Of a stretch of DNA of 64,000 nucleotides, positions 11,216 to 23,619 are shown in pieces. Numbering within the stretch: position 1 is the first letter of the stretch; each line of letters opens with the position of its first letter. The notes beneath the pieces were generated by a model. It was not told where the DNA came from. It searched no databases and worked only from the letters and a program-made list of their open reading frames with translations. The translations under genes and the position numbers were made by a program. The stretch is taken from positions 915,331 to 979,330 of the forward strand of contig NW_005202428.1 of the NCBI RefSeq assembly GCF_000372725.1, read 5' to 3'. The stretch is from Emiliania huxleyi CCMP1516 (Eukaryota; Haptophyta; Isochrysidales; Noelaerhabdaceae).

Positions 11216-11803
11216 TCATGTCGAACCGCTAGCCTCCGCGGAGACGGCCGCATCCGCCGCCGCGAGGCAGGCCTCGACCAGGTCCTCGCCCGCCGAAAAG
11301 AAGTGCGAGCGGCCCGGCTGCACACGAAGCGGGACGCCGAGGCTCTCGGCCACGTGCTGCGCCTCGGGAAGCGGGATGAACGGGTCGTTGTCGCTGTGGA
11401 GAATCACGATGTTCCCGGCGGCGTGTTTGCGAATCTGGGACCACTTCCATTCGCCTCCAGAGGGCGGGTAGTAGCCCGACGCCGCCTCACCAGCGTCGCC
11501 GAGGTCGGTGTGGCATGCAGAAACGAGCACACATCCGGCGAGCCGGTGCTCCTCCAGCAGCCGCATCGCCGCAACCGCGCCACTGCTGTGGCCGACCACT
11601 ATGGTGTCGGGCCGAGAGCAGCCGAGCGTGGAGAGCATGAAGGGTAGCCACACAGACCGCCGCGCTTTATGCGGATCGGGCATGGTCTCGCACACGACCT
11701 CATCAAAGCGGCCGCAGTCGCGCAGCCGCTTGTCGAGCCACGCGTACCAGTTGGCGTCGAGGATGTTGTCGCAGCCGTTGCCGGGAACTATGACGATGCG
11801 CAT
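11216..11803 (-). CDS. RBBP9: RBBP9/YdeN-type serine hydrolase
   Basis: A 195-residue intron-free protein with its ATG at 11803. It begins MRIVIVPGNGCDN, typical of the RBBP9 family, where strand 1 is followed directly by the oxyanion turn. The nucleophile elbow is GHSSGA (Ser73), the acid is in HSDNDPFIP (Asp138) and the His is in GRSHFF (His167). Length matches human RBBP9 (186 aa). The family comprises small alpha/beta-hydrolases with esterase/protease activity on poorly defined substrates; no targeting signal is seen, so it is probably cytosolic. The frame is open upstream of the ATG, but that stretch contains the coding-like repeat at 11930-12120, so the ATG that yields the conserved N-terminus was chosen. 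Confidence 0.88.
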   Translation of the reverse strand: MRIVIVPGNGCDNILDANWYAWLDKRLRDCGRFDEVVCETMPDPHKARRSVWLPFMLSTLGCSRPDTIVVGHSSGAVAAMRLLEEHRLAGCVLVSACHTDLGDAGEAASGYYPPSGGEWKWSQIRKHAAGNIVILHSDNDPFIPLPEAQHVAESLGVPLRVQPGRSHFFSAGEDLVEACLAAADAAVSAEASGST

Positions 11804-11929
11804 GTGTGTCCTAACGGTGTGAGGGCGCGGCGGAGGGCGTGTTTGGCGATTCAATAAGGGGGCATCTCGCCCACCCTTGGGCGTCCGCCTCTTCATGCAC
11901 CTGCCACCTCGCGGTCGTCCCACTCTCTT

Positions 11930-12125
11930 CGTTCTCTCTCTTGTCGCTTCTTCCTGTTTCGCGTCGCTCTCCTCTGCCTCGTTCTGCGACGCCGCCGCCG
12001 CCTGCCGATCCCGTGCTCTCGCTTCTTCTCTCGCCTTTCGTCGCAGCTCTGCCCTGCTCGCGGCATATTTTGGCCCCTCGAGTTTATCGAGCTCTCCTCG
12101 CGCAAGGACGACTCTTCTGAGAGCC
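11930..12125 (-). repeat. Coding-like dispersed block, 'LARGELDxLEGP' family (copy 1)
   Basis: The minus strand encodes LARGELDKLEGPKYAASRAE and an Arg/Ala/Glu helix. A second copy at 36025-36200, same strand, encodes LARGELDRLEGPRFAARRAE. Most differences are third-position or conservative (K/R, D/E, V/L), so the block evolved under protein constraint. It lies upstream of RBBP9 without a clear gene of its own, so it may be a fragment of a mobile-element or multigene-family protein. Confidence 0.6.
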
Positions 12126-12264
12126 GTGTGCGTGGGGCGTCTCCCGTATATTTTCTTTCTTAATATAGGAGTCTTACCCACCCATCCATATTGTACTCTG
12201 CGTTGAGAGATTTTTGGAAAACAAGAAATCACGACTCTCACAGTGATTTGGGCTCGGCAGCTTG

Positions 12265-13332
12265 TCAGCCCTCAGCCGAAGCTGGGGCCGGTCCCGTAGC
12301 CGAGAGAGCCCGCGTCGATGAGTTCGACGCGGTCGGGAGGCCTTGCGAAGAGAGGCCAGCGAGATGGCGATCGCTGTACTTCATGGCGCCCTCAAAGTGC
12401 GGCTGGCTGACTCGCCAGAGGTCCTCTGGACAACCCATAGGATGCCACGACTGCCTGAAGGAGAGGGAGGCGAGGCCAGAGGCAGGCTCAGCTGCTCTCG
12501 GGTGATCTCGCTTTGGTGGCTGAAGGACCCGCTGGTCCTGGTCACATTCGCGTTCCGAGTCGTGGGGGTAGAAGATTTCGAGGTAGAATCGAGCCAACAC
12601 TTCCTTGTAGTGTGCAGCGGACCGCCAGGCTCGCCGGCAGCATCCGCAGGGAGGCAGCATATGAGGCACCAGTCTTCTGGAGAGCTCAACAGCTGCGGCC
12701 GCGATGGCGGAGTCGGCCGCGAGCAGCTTTTGGCTGCGGGATCGAATCGCGAGAGGCTCATGCCCTCGCGGAGCGACGCGGGTCGCGCGGCGCGCGCGTG
12801 GGTGCGGTCGACGAAGGCGGAGCTCGCGATGCTCTTGGACGCTGAGCGCGACGCGAGCCAGCAGGCGGCGGGGGCGGGGCTGCTGCCGGCGGAGGCGGAG
12901 GAGGAGGCCGAAGCTGCAGCGGAGGAGGAGGAGGCCGATGCAGCGGAGGAGGAGGAGGCGGCGGGGCCGGAGGCGGCTGCGGCGGCGGCGGAGGGCGGCG
13001 GCCGAGGAGGCGGCGGCGGCGGCGGTGGCAGCAGAGGCCGCGGCAGAGGCCGCGGCGGAGGAGGCGGCAGCGGCGGCGGCGGCGGCCGCTGCTGCCGCGG
13101 AGGCGGCAGCGGTGGAGGCGGCGGCCGAGGCTGCGGCGGTGGAGGCTGCGGCGTCGGCGTCGGCGTCGGCGGCGGCGGCGGCGGCGGCCGCCGCCGCGGC
13201 GGCGGCTGCGGCGGAGGCGGCGGCGGAGGCGGCGGCGGAGGACGCGGCAGCACCCGAGGAGGCGGTGGACGAGGCGATGACAGACCCTAATGTCGTGCGA
13301 CTTCCTCCCAGCAGGCTGAAAGAAAGAAGCAC
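12265..13332 (-). CDS. Hypothetical Ala-rich protein
   Basis: A 355-codon open frame whose 5' half is almost pure Ala/Ser from GCC/GCG runs. The last ~110 residues are of normal composition (e.g. YKEVLARFYLEIFYPHDSER, DLWRVSQPHFEGAMKYSDRH). Only this C-terminal part looks like real coding sequence; it could be the last exon of a longer gene. No domain recognised. The opposite strand over 12830-13000 also encodes a plausible acidic Ala/Glu helix, so strand choice is uncertain. Confidence 0.3.
   Translation of the reverse strand: MLLSFSLLGGSRTTLGSVIASSTASSGAAASSAAASAAASAAAAAAAAAAAAAAADADADAAASTAAASAAASTAAASAAAAAAAAAAAASSAAASAAASAATAAAAASSAAALRRRRSRLRPRRLLLLRCIGLLLLRCSFGLLLRLRRQQPRPRRLLARVALSVQEHRELRLRRPHPRARRATRVAPRGHEPLAIRSRSQKLLAADSAIAAAAVELSRRLVPHMLPPCGCCRRAWRSAAHYKEVLARFYLEIFYPHDSERECDQDQRVLQPPKRDHPRAAEPASGLASLSFRQSWHPMGCPEDLWRVSQPHFEGAMKYSDRHLAGLSSQGLPTASNSSTRALSATGPAPASAEG
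12880..13265. repeat. GCG/GAG trinucleotide low-complexity tract
   Basis: Nearly 400 nt of GGC/GCG/GAG-type triplets with occasional interruptions. It produces long spurious frames of Gly, Ala or Arg on both strands. Confidence 0.9.
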
Positions 13333-14315
13333 GCTCTGTTAGCATGTGACCTAGCCCCATCGTTGTCGTGAGCCGGAACGCTATGTCCCCGCCCACACGA
13401 AAGGAAGCGCTTGGTGATTCCCGGAACCTTGGCGCGGCAGCGTGGTGTGCCATGCGGAGCTGCTCGGTGAGCCCGATGTCGCGGCCTGCGGCACGCAGCT
13501 GAGGAGCGCACCCATGCGGGCGACGCCCGGAGGCGGCCGCCTTGAGACCGGACACGAGCAAGACCGAGAGAAGCAAGGGTGTGTGTTGTTCCAGACGCCG
13601 GTCGGTCCCACAAAGCGCGCGCTGCGAACGCCCCCACACGGCTCCTTCCTCACGTTCACACTTCACACTTGCGTGTGCTTACCGGCACATAACAGTGACG
13701 GGACAACGTTCGTCAAACTGCGAGGGTCTCAGTACTCAGAGGCACAGTGCGGTGCGTGTTGTCAGCTCGTGAGTCGTGTGGCAAGTGTCAGCTGTCACTC
13801 GACACTCGCGTCGTGTGACGTGTGGCGCTGCCGCTGGCGAGCGGCGCGGCCCGGTGACTGCGGCCTGTGACGTGTGCGGTGCAGGTGTGCGGTGCGTCCC
13901 GTGAGACAGTCGTGTGCTGTGCGGTGACCGCGGTGTGCGCCTGCGCAGCGCGGTGTGCTCTAGGGCGCCGTTTCGTTACGCGTTACGGCGGTGTCCGGTT
14001 GTACAAGACCCTAGGTTGGACCGGTGTGCTCACAGGGCGTGTACTCAAGATATCAACTACAACTTCGAACTTCGCGAAGACATATCTCGTCTCGCCGCGC
14101 GCGCGCCGCAACAGTCTTGCGGTAGTCTCCGGTGGTCCGCACGCACACCCCAGCACCCCCCTCTGCCCTCTGCCCCTCGCCCCGCCCGTCCCGTCCGACC
14201 GTCCGCGCGTCCCCGCTCCGCCATGGCCAAGTCCCTCGGCACGCGCACGGCACCCACCTCGCGCTCGGCCTCCTCACACGGCACAACCGCGCATGCATGC
14301 ACTTCTTCACAAAAC
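13333..14315. other. Intergenic, TG-rich
   Basis: 13740-13980 is enriched in GTGTGCGGTG/CGTGTG words; 14120-14225 is C-rich. Several frames are open by composition only. Nothing recognisable. Confidence 0.4.
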
Positions 14316-15695
14316 TCAAAAGGTCTGCAGCACGCGCGCCTTGGCGTCGGTGTACTCCGCATCGGTGAGCGCGCCCGTGCGGTGCAGCTCCGCCAGCCTC
14401 GACAGCTCATCCGCCACCGACCGCTGCGGCACATTCGGCACGATCACCGCGTCCACCACCGTCGCCATCACAGGCTGCACGTCGTACGCTCCCACCGGCT
14501 GCGCGTGTGCCATCGGCATGTGGACCATCGGCACCGAAGGGCCCGCGGTCGCCGCCACTGCCGCACCGCCGCCGCCGCCGCCGCCGCCGACACCCGGGCT
14601 GGGGTACAACCGCGCCGGCGCGAGGCCCTGCGCCTGGCCCTGCGCCCGCACCTGGCCCTGCGCCTGCGCCGGTAGCGCCACCTTTGCGTCGGCGGGCTCG
14701 CCACTCTCCTTGCGCGGTGGCTCCGTTCTTGGGAGCAGCCGCCCAAACCAGCTGCCGCCGCTGGACAGAGCGGGCGGGTTCGCTTCGGCAACGGGCGGAG
14801 GCGCCTCGGCAGGTGACGCGGCGGACGTGGCGGCGGAGGAGGAGGCGGCGGCGGCGGAGGCGGCGGCGGAGGTGGAGGGCGCGGCGGAGGCGGCGGGCGC
14901 GGGTCGCGACATCGGCGGCGCGAAAGGGATGCCTCCGCTTAGCGGCGGCGCGGCGCCGCGCGACGCCCGGCGTCGGCGGCGGCGCACGCAAACAAGAGCG
15001 ATGGCAGTGGAGAGCAGGACTGCCACGGCGCCGGCGGCCGCGCCCGCGGCGACGGCGGCCGTTCCGGAGGGGCAAGCGGTGGGGTAGCCAAAGCCGGTGG
15101 CGCTGCCATGCGGCTCGAGAAGGCAGTTGAAGCGGCCGACGATGGCGGCGGCGCCGGGGGAGAGCAGCGGGTTGGACACGTCGGTGAAGCCGTGCGGGTT
15201 GCCGTCCGCACGGAAGACCCAAAAGTGCGACGCGCCGCGACTGGTCGGGTCGGGGCCAACGATCCACTCGCCCGCGAGATTCGGATGAGATGGCGAGCGC
15301 GGGTCCGAGGGGGCGAGCGTCGTCCGTGCGTCGAGCGCAATGCGGCTGCCCGGTCGCGTCTCGCACGCAACGCCGTCGTACTCAGGCTCTGTCGTGCCGT
15401 CATTGCAACCGGCGTACACCCAAATGCTGCACTCGTCACGCAACGAGAGGAGCTTGAAATTGGCGCTGACGCAGGGCAGGGACGCTCGCGCAGACGCAAC
15501 TATCGAACAGATCGGGGCACCGACCAACACTGTGTCGGCCTGCGCGAGCGAGGGTATCGTATTGGCGAGCATGCCGCCGGGCACGAGCGATGCGCGTAGT
15601 GCGTTGAGGCACGTCGAATTGCCGCTGGAGCACGTCGCAGGCGGGAGGTTCTTGATGCGGCACGTCATGTTGACGTGGCACAACGAGGGGGCCCT
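14316..15695 (-). CDS. Single-pass membrane protein with SHOCT-like C-terminus
   Basis: An open frame enters from an acceptor AG at 15696-15697, or starts at the internal ATG at 15668. The N-terminal half is an extracellular-type region with many Cys (e.g. CSSGNSTCLNALRA, YAGCNDGTTEPEYDGVACET). A transmembrane helix follows (AAGAAAGAVAVLLSTAIAL) with a CVRRRRRR stop-transfer, then an Ala/Pro/Gln-rich cytoplasmic stretch. The last ~30 residues, ELSRLAELHRTGALTDAEYT plus DAKARVL, match the SHOCT pattern (short C-terminal helical hairpin for oligomerisation). A Cys-rich ectodomain plus a SHOCT tail suggests a surface receptor or scaffold; ligand unknown. The signal-peptide exon was not identified. 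An exon-like stretch just upstream, 15717-15800, reads SRINLIDQLLAVQDYISQAA and would join only across a 23-nt intron. Confidence 0.65.
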   Translation of the reverse strand, partial: RAPSLCHVNMTCRIKNLPPATCSSGNSTCLNALRASLVPGGMLANTIPSLAQADTVLVGAPICSIVASARASLPCVSANFKLLSLRDECSIWVYAGCNDGTTEPEYDGVACETRPGSRIALDARTTLAPSDPRSPSHPNLAGEWIVGPDPTSRGASHFWVFRADGNPHGFTDVSNPLLSPGAAAIVGRFNCLLEPHGSATGFGYPTACPSGTAAVAAGAAAGAVAVLLSTAIALVCVRRRRRRASRGAAPPLSGGIPFAPPMSRPAPAASAAPSTSAAASAAAASSSAATSAASPAEAPPPVAEANPPALSSGGSWFGRLLPRTEPPRKESGEPADAKVALPAQAQGQVRAQGQAQGLAPARLYPSPGVGGGGGGGGAAVAATAGPSVPMVHMPMAHAQPVGAYDVQPVMATVVDAVIVPNVPQRSVADELSRLAELHRTGALTDAEYTDAKARVLQTF

Positions 15696-15710
15696 CTGAG
15701 CTAGATCGTC

Positions 15711-15805
15711 CGCTCAACCGCGGCTTGGCTGATGTAGTCTTGCACTGCGAGGAGCTGGTCGATCAGGTTTATCCGAGACACGGCATCTCCCGACCTCAGA
15801 AAGGC
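15711..15805 (-). CDS. Exon-like fragment, role unclear
   Basis: The minus strand reads SRINLIDQLLAVQDYISQAA and then a stop 24 nt later. The amphipathic, normal-composition string looks coding. It is either the last exon of an upstream minus gene or an upstream exon of the SHOCT protein joined through a very short intron. Confidence 0.3.
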
Positions 15806-15844
15806 ATGTTGGGAGTGTTGGGAGTGTGAACGCCCTCCTCATGA

Positions 15845-15875
<31 letters not shown>

Positions 15876-16174
15876 CGTCTCTATCCTAGCGAGATGTCTG
15901 TGTGAACAGGGACATGTGTGCGGGACGTGTCAGGCCGGTGCGAGAGCCGTATCTTCCCTCCTTGAAGCAGAGGCGCCGCGAGGCACGAGAGAGGCGTAGA
16001 AGAGAGCAGGCTGGCGTGCCCCGCACCGCCCGGCTGGCAGTAGGAGGGCCCGCCGGTGAGACCACTGATTTTGGTGCCGACCATAAATCTCGCCACTTTA
16101 TGTGAACAGCGCCCACCATAAAAACCTCGTATCCCCAAGCCCAGCATACTGTGCCTTGTGCGCCCGGATCCAGG
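15806..16174. other. Intergenic with (GA)n tract
   Basis: A short GA microsatellite lies at 15851-15873. No gene seen in the rest. The block likely holds the 5' region of the proline-rich gene. Confidence 0.5.
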
Positions 16175-16571
16175 ATGCCATTTGACCCATGTTCTGCCCC
16201 CCCGTCCCGGGGGGGTGTGGCCGGCTTGCCATTCTGTCTGACGCCGCCTCCTCCGTCACCCCGCGTCCACAGCGTTCTGCAGACGCTAGTACCGCCGCCG
16301 CCTCCTCCTCCGCCCCTCCAGTGGCTTGCCATACCATTCTGGCTGTCGCCGCCTCCTCCGCGGCCAGTCGCTGGGACGCCACCACCGCCTTCTCCGTCAC
16401 CGACGCTAGTACCGCCGCCGCCTCCTCCTCCGCCCCCGCCCCTCTTGACCCCACCATCAGCACAAGCCTACCGCTATATGGCTACTCCGCACGCCCCTCC
16501 GCCTCCGCCGCGCCCGCCACCGTGGTGGATGGAACCGCCGCCAGAACCGCCTGCACTGCCGCCACCGCAGT

Positions 16572-16602
<31 letters not shown>

Positions 16603-18073
16603 ACCCACGCCTCCGCCGCCGCCTCGACCCCCCAATCCCCCATCACCCGACCCACCACCGCCCGCTCCTCCATGGCCTCCTCCACCGCCCTTACCCCCGT
16701 CGCCAATGCCACCGCCGACCCCGCCTCTACCGCCGCCGCCGCTGCCGCCGCCGCCGCCTCCGTTGCCGCCCCCGACCTCACCGCCTCCGCCGCCTCCGCC
16801 ACCACCGCCACCACTCCCGCCGTCTCCGTCACTCCCTCCGCTCCCTCCTCTCTTGCCCCCACTGCCGCCGCCCTCGCCCCCGCCGCCGACGCCGCCCTCG
16901 CCGCCCCTCCTGCCCTCTCCCTCGCCACCACCACCCTGGCCGCCTCCTCCACCCCCTTCTCCTCCCCATCCTCCTCCTCTCCCGCCAAGCCCGCCACGGC
17001 CACCAGTGCCAGCCCCACCGCCGCCGAACCCACCCCAACCCCCTCTTCCACCGCATCCACCCCCGCCCCCTCCACCGCTGCTGCCACCGCCACCCCAAGA
17101 CCCTCTTCCACCGCATCCACCGCCGTCGCCCGTTCCAAACCCGCCCCCTCCATCGTCGCCGCCGCTGCCGCCTCCGTCACCGCCCCCGACCTCACCACCG
17201 CCGCTAGCACCGCCGCCGCCGACGCCACCGCCATCACCGCACACGCCACCGCCCTCACCGCCACCGCCCTCACCGCCGCCACCAACACCGCCTTCCCCGA
17301 GCCTGCCACCGCCGGTCAATGCTCGCAAGCACGACAAGTTGAGAATGATTTTTTGGGGCTTCGATCCGCCGTCACCGCCACCGCCACCGCCCCCTCCATC
17401 GTCGCCGCCGCTGCCGCCTCCGTCACCGCCCCCGACCTCACCGCCGCTGCCGCCTCCGTCACCGCCACCGCCACCGCCGCTAGCACCGCCGCCGCCGCCG
17501 CCACCGCCATCACCGCACACGCCACCGCGCTCACCGCCACCGCCCTCACCGCCGCCACCAACACCGCCTTCCCCGAGCCTGCCACCGCCGCCGCCGTCGA
17601 CGATGCCAGCCTCTCCACGCGCCCCAAGCCCATCACCTTCAGCGCTCCTGGCACCCCCGCCGCCTTCTGCGCCGACACCCTCGAGTCTAAGCCAAACCGT
17701 GCTGCGAGGGAGGGGGGGGAGGGTGTTGCCTGCCCCCCTCGCTCCCTCATTTCCACCCTCGGTGCTGGTAGACACCAATGGGCAAGCCAACGACGCGGTG
17801 GCGCCGACACAGCTCCATCTGACTTCCTTTGCGACCGGGCTGGGATTCGGGTTGATTGTTCTTTTGTGCGTTGTGCTCGCTCGGCTCGACTCGGCTCTTC
17901 AACAACGCGTCCGGCGGCGCTTCTTCGCTCGCTTCTTGGACAGCAGTGGCGGGAGCAGCGAGGACTCTCAGTTCTTAAAGCGGCAGATCGAGGGGATCGT
18001 CACAGCGCACAGCACCGGAAGGAGTCCTCGGCGCGGGAGTGCCAGTCCCTTTAGACACTGGCGTCTGCGTTGA
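16175..18073 (+). CDS. Proline-rich (extensin/pherophorin-like) protein with C-terminal membrane anchor
   Basis: The frame from the ATG at 16175 to TGA at 18071-18073 gives ~632 residues, mostly Pro runs separated by Ser, Thr, Leu or Ala. A non-repetitive insert in the middle (ARKHDKLRMIFWGFDPPS, ~17323-17375) separates two similar proline blocks that contain direct DNA repeats (17140-17310 versus 17390-17580). The C-terminal ~100 residues are ordinary: LHLTSFATGLGFGLIVLLCV is a membrane helix followed by RRRFFARF and a short Ser-rich tail. This is an extended polyproline wall or surface protein tethered to the membrane. No secretion signal is visible at this ATG, so an upstream exon is likely. 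The overlapping Ala/Thr frame is a composition shadow. Confidence 0.6.
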
Positions 18074-18518
18074 GTGTCATCCACGACTTCACTTCCGTGT
18101 CTATAGTGTTGTGTATGTGAGCGAGTTTGTTGTAAAAGTCTTTTTGCGTGTGTGATCAAACGGCGGACTTCTATCGAAAATGCGCTGCCGCTCCGCAAAA
18201 TCCGCATATACGTGTATGAAGTCGGTGTATGGACAAGAATTTAGTTTTTACAATTTAGGATCGCATTCGCTCTTAAGCCGCCGTACTGGCTACAGTACGG
18301 CTTATAACACTGCTCGTCTACAGTCTACTGGATAGGAATTAGGATCGTGCTTCGTGGAGATCGACATATCGCATCGAGAGATGGGTAAAAAGGTATGAGG
18401 ATAATTATGTATCATAGTATGACACGTATGTTGCGCTCGGCTTCGCCATGCTCCGATAAAAAAGCGTATCCTTACTAGTTACTTCTCTTCAGCACCTCTC
18501 CACGTGCACGAATCTCTC
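18074..18518. other. AT-richer intergenic spacer
   Basis: Less GC than its surroundings. It contains an imperfect inverted repeat around CCGTACTGGCTACAGTACGG (18282-18301). Likely shared 3' flank of the proline-rich gene and the kinase gene, which converge here. Confidence 0.5.
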
Positions 18519-20990
<2,472 letters not shown>

Positions 20991-21598
20991 GCTTGGAGCC
21001 GCCAATTTGTCGGCCAGTCAGCTCAAAAAAAGAATTGATTTTGGCATCGAAGGCTAAGCTCAAAAAAGAATTTAAATTCGGCCCGAAAGATTACAACCTG
21101 TGTTGGTGGCGGCGCGCCGTCCTCCCATCCCTCCCTTGGGTGCGGTGTTTTCTTTCTTTCTTTCTTTCTTTACCCTTTACCCCTAGGCACGGACCACGCA
21201 CCACGGTGCGACTGGCGCGGCCGCGCACACTGCCACTGGCACGAAAGAATCGGAAGCTTGCACCGTGCTTGAAGCAGGCCGAGAAAATCGGTACAACCCC
21301 GGGGTAAGCGCCGGTGAGCGAAGAGGAGAAGGGTGTCGTTCGTGTGCGGTGTGGTCTGTGGTGTGTGGAGAGAGAAGAGAGAAAGAATCGTCGGGAAGTC
21401 GTCATGGAACATGCCACACACACACACACGACACGACATGCAGCGCTCCCACAGCGCACAGGCGGCTTTTGGCCGGTTTCCAGCCGTCCCCGGCGGATGA
21501 GTCATGAGAGCGTCCGCCGGCGTCGTACAAGCGGCGGAGGTCTCCACGGTGACAGGGGCACGGCACCCCCGCTCGCGCGCGCCGCCGCCGCGCCGCGC
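20991..21598. other. Intergenic with dispersed-repeat module
   Basis: 21105-21170 holds TGGTGGCGGCGCGCCGTCCT...CCATCCCTCCCTTGGGTG followed by (TTTC)n. The same module is at 63625-63692 (inverted) and, in part, at 30833-30868. Also contains an ACACACAC run (21413-21430). No gene seen. Confidence 0.6.
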
Positions 21599-22913
21599 TC
21601 ACGCTCGCGCGTAGACAAAGGCGGAGCGGGCCTCGTCGGCCGGCGCCGGCGCCGCCGACAGGTCGAGCCGAGGCCGCGAGATGCGCAGCGAGCTGGACAG
21701 GTAGGTGGTCTGCAGCACGACCGTCGAGGAGCGCGGCGAGAGGGCGTCGAGCGCGTCGCCCGACGGGAAGCGAAACGCGTCGCCAAAGCCGGGCAGGAGC
21801 GCCTAATCGCAACTCGTCGCCCATCCCTCCCTGTGCGAAGCATGGATGACCCGCCGTGCAGCGGCGCCTCGATGCTGCTCTGCTCGGCCGACGTGCGCTC
21901 GACCCGCAGCTCCACCTGCAGACGAGCCGCTCACTGTCGATGGGACCACCGCCGCTTATAGTGCGCTCGGCCCGCAGCAGGCGCCGCCTCTAGAATGCTG
22001 CCCGAGGGAGGGAGCGGCCGCACGCTCGCGGTGGTCGTCATCAGCGACTTCGCCTCCGGCAAGCCAAAGTTGCGGCCGACGATGAGCTCGACCTGCGGTG
22101 TCATTGAATCGGTTATTCCACGCTGATGTGTGCGCCCGCTGTGAATGAACAGCTCGACCTGCGACTCGAGCGTGCCCGCGCCGTCGGGGATCGGCGCCGA
22201 GGTCCCGTCCGAGGGCTCCGCCTCGCTGCTCGCGCCGTCGCTTGAGCCGTCTGCGTCCTTCTCGGGCACGGGGCAGCCCCGCTCCTGCCGGAAGGTTCGG
22301 AGAAGGTGCGGACAGGGTTCGACGCTCTTCTCGGCAGGGGGCGCGGACCTCGGAGCAGACGCCGCCGATCCGCTGCACCACCGACCCGATGTCGTAGAAC
22401 GGAATGTTGTCCGTCACGGCGAGCACCGCGGAGGCGAGCGGCCCGCCAGCAGCCGCGCCCTTCAGCCCGACCGGACTCGTCCAGCGGGCGGTCGCCTGCC
22501 GGAAAGGTCATAGAAGGTGCATGGAGGGTTCCTAGAAGCATGCTCTCTCCCTGCTTCGCCTGGCGAAAGGCCCAGAAGAAGGGCGAGGAGCGGTAGGCAG
22601 TTTCGCCGCACGCTGCCAGCAGCCTCCACTCTCCGTTGATGTCGAGGGCGTCGGCCGGCGGCGCGACCGCCTCGAGCGCCGCGATCGCCGCGCGAAGCTC
22701 TGACTCCTGCTCCGGCGACGCGCGCTGGCCGCGATCCGTCAAGGCGCAAAGCCGAAGCAGGTTTGCCTCGAGCACCTCACAAGTCTCGGGAGCGGCTGCG
22801 GCGGTGGCGGCGACACGAGCGCGGTGGCAGCACCGAGCGGCGTGTGGGCGTGGCGAGGGGTGCAGCGCAGCGGCCGAAGCTTGGGCGCAGAGTAGGGCGA
22901 GGAGTGGCCGCAT
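21599..22913 (-). CDS. Plastid fibrillin (PAP/plastid-lipid-associated protein)
   Basis: The ATG at 22913 starts MRPLLALLCAQASA/AALHPS, a signal peptide with an ASA junction followed by a basic, Ala/His-rich transit-like region. Exons then give the fibrillin signature: DINGEWRLLAACGETAYRSS, PFFWAFRQA, LAVTDNIPFYDIGSVVQRIG, QVELIVGRNFGLPEAKSL, LELRVERTSAE, and the terminal TTYLSSSLRISRPR...FVYARA before TGA at 21599. The closing (TYLDexLRIsR...f.l.R) is diagnostic for PAP_fibrillin. Fibrillins bind lipids on plastoglobules and thylakoids. About four exons; introns near 22.5 and 22.3 kb each hold AAGGT...GAAGGT-type direct repeats. Confidence 0.8.
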
Positions 22914-23619
22914 CTTGTCGTGCTGGCGAGGCCGAGACTCCGAGGTGAGACATGTCTTGCCGCGCAGTTTTTCTTTTTTGTTGGAGGTTCACCGACCGTT
23001 GGAGGGCCAACCGACCGTTGGAGGTTTCTCATGCTTGGAGGGTCTATCTGTGTGTACTCCTCGAGATCTCTCCAAATCTGCCCTCTCTAATCAACCGTGT
23101 AAGTCGGTGCTAATAGAGACTACAGTAATAGAGCCGGGGCCCCGTTTCCGCACTGCGGCGCGGCGCACGGTGCCTCCGGGAGCCCCCGCGCCCCCCCAGA
23201 GGCCTGCGAGCTCGCGCATGTGTTTCGTCGATCGGCCGTCCTCTTCACACATCTCATTGAGATTGTTATCTAAATTCCATGTTCACAGCAATTGTCTCCC
23301 CTTTTTTTCACCACCTGAGATCCAAAATCTCAGCCCTGCAATTATGACCTGCCGCACAACTGCCCTGCCCGACCCCCTACCTGCCCCGGGTGTGAAACCA
23401 ACCCACACTGCCCTGCCCGGCCCAGACCACACTGCCGAGGTGTGAATAACCGGCCGCTGGCGATATCTCGAACAAACTTCTCTGTGGCGTATATTGTTGA
23501 AACCAGGCTGCGCCGCGTACCGGGTACCCCCAAAAGTGCTGCGACCTGTGTCTCTGAGGCTACGGTGCGGCTGTCCTACTGGCGGCGTGGCATCCTGCTG
23601 GCCTTGTGTCCTGCTGGCG
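22914..23619. other. Intergenic between divergent fibrillin and MFS genes
   Basis: Contains three ACCGACCGTTGGAGG-type tandem units at 22985-23030 and the repeat copy at 23290-23455. The rest is featureless apart from likely promoters. Confidence 0.5.
23290..23455 (-). repeat. Dispersed repeat copy (inverted match at 35465-35685)
   Basis: Reverse complement of 35465-35685 with small indels. Shared words include TTCACACCTCGG/ACCCGGGGCAGGTAG, many GGGCAG units, and TGAGATTTTGGATCTCAGGTGG with a T-tract. It ends at the same GCGGCCGGTTATTCACA in both. Confidence 0.75.

Noticed and set aside
12704-13342. Arg- or Gly-rich plus frames over the GCG tract
   Set aside because: Pure trinucleotide low complexity with no conserved composition.
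15690-15715. A 23-nt intron joining the exon at 15717-15800 to the SHOCT protein
   Set aside because: Frame and borders fit, but 23 nt is far below the other introns here (35-160 nt). Kept only as a note.
16474-17790. 438-codon glycine-rich frame on the minus strand
   Set aside because: Complement of proline codons. No ordinary-composition segment or domain.
16189-18054. A 621-codon Ala/Thr/Ser frame overlapping the proline-rich gene
   Set aside because: It is the +1 shadow of CCG/CCA codons. Only the proline frame ends in a proper membrane anchor and basic tail.
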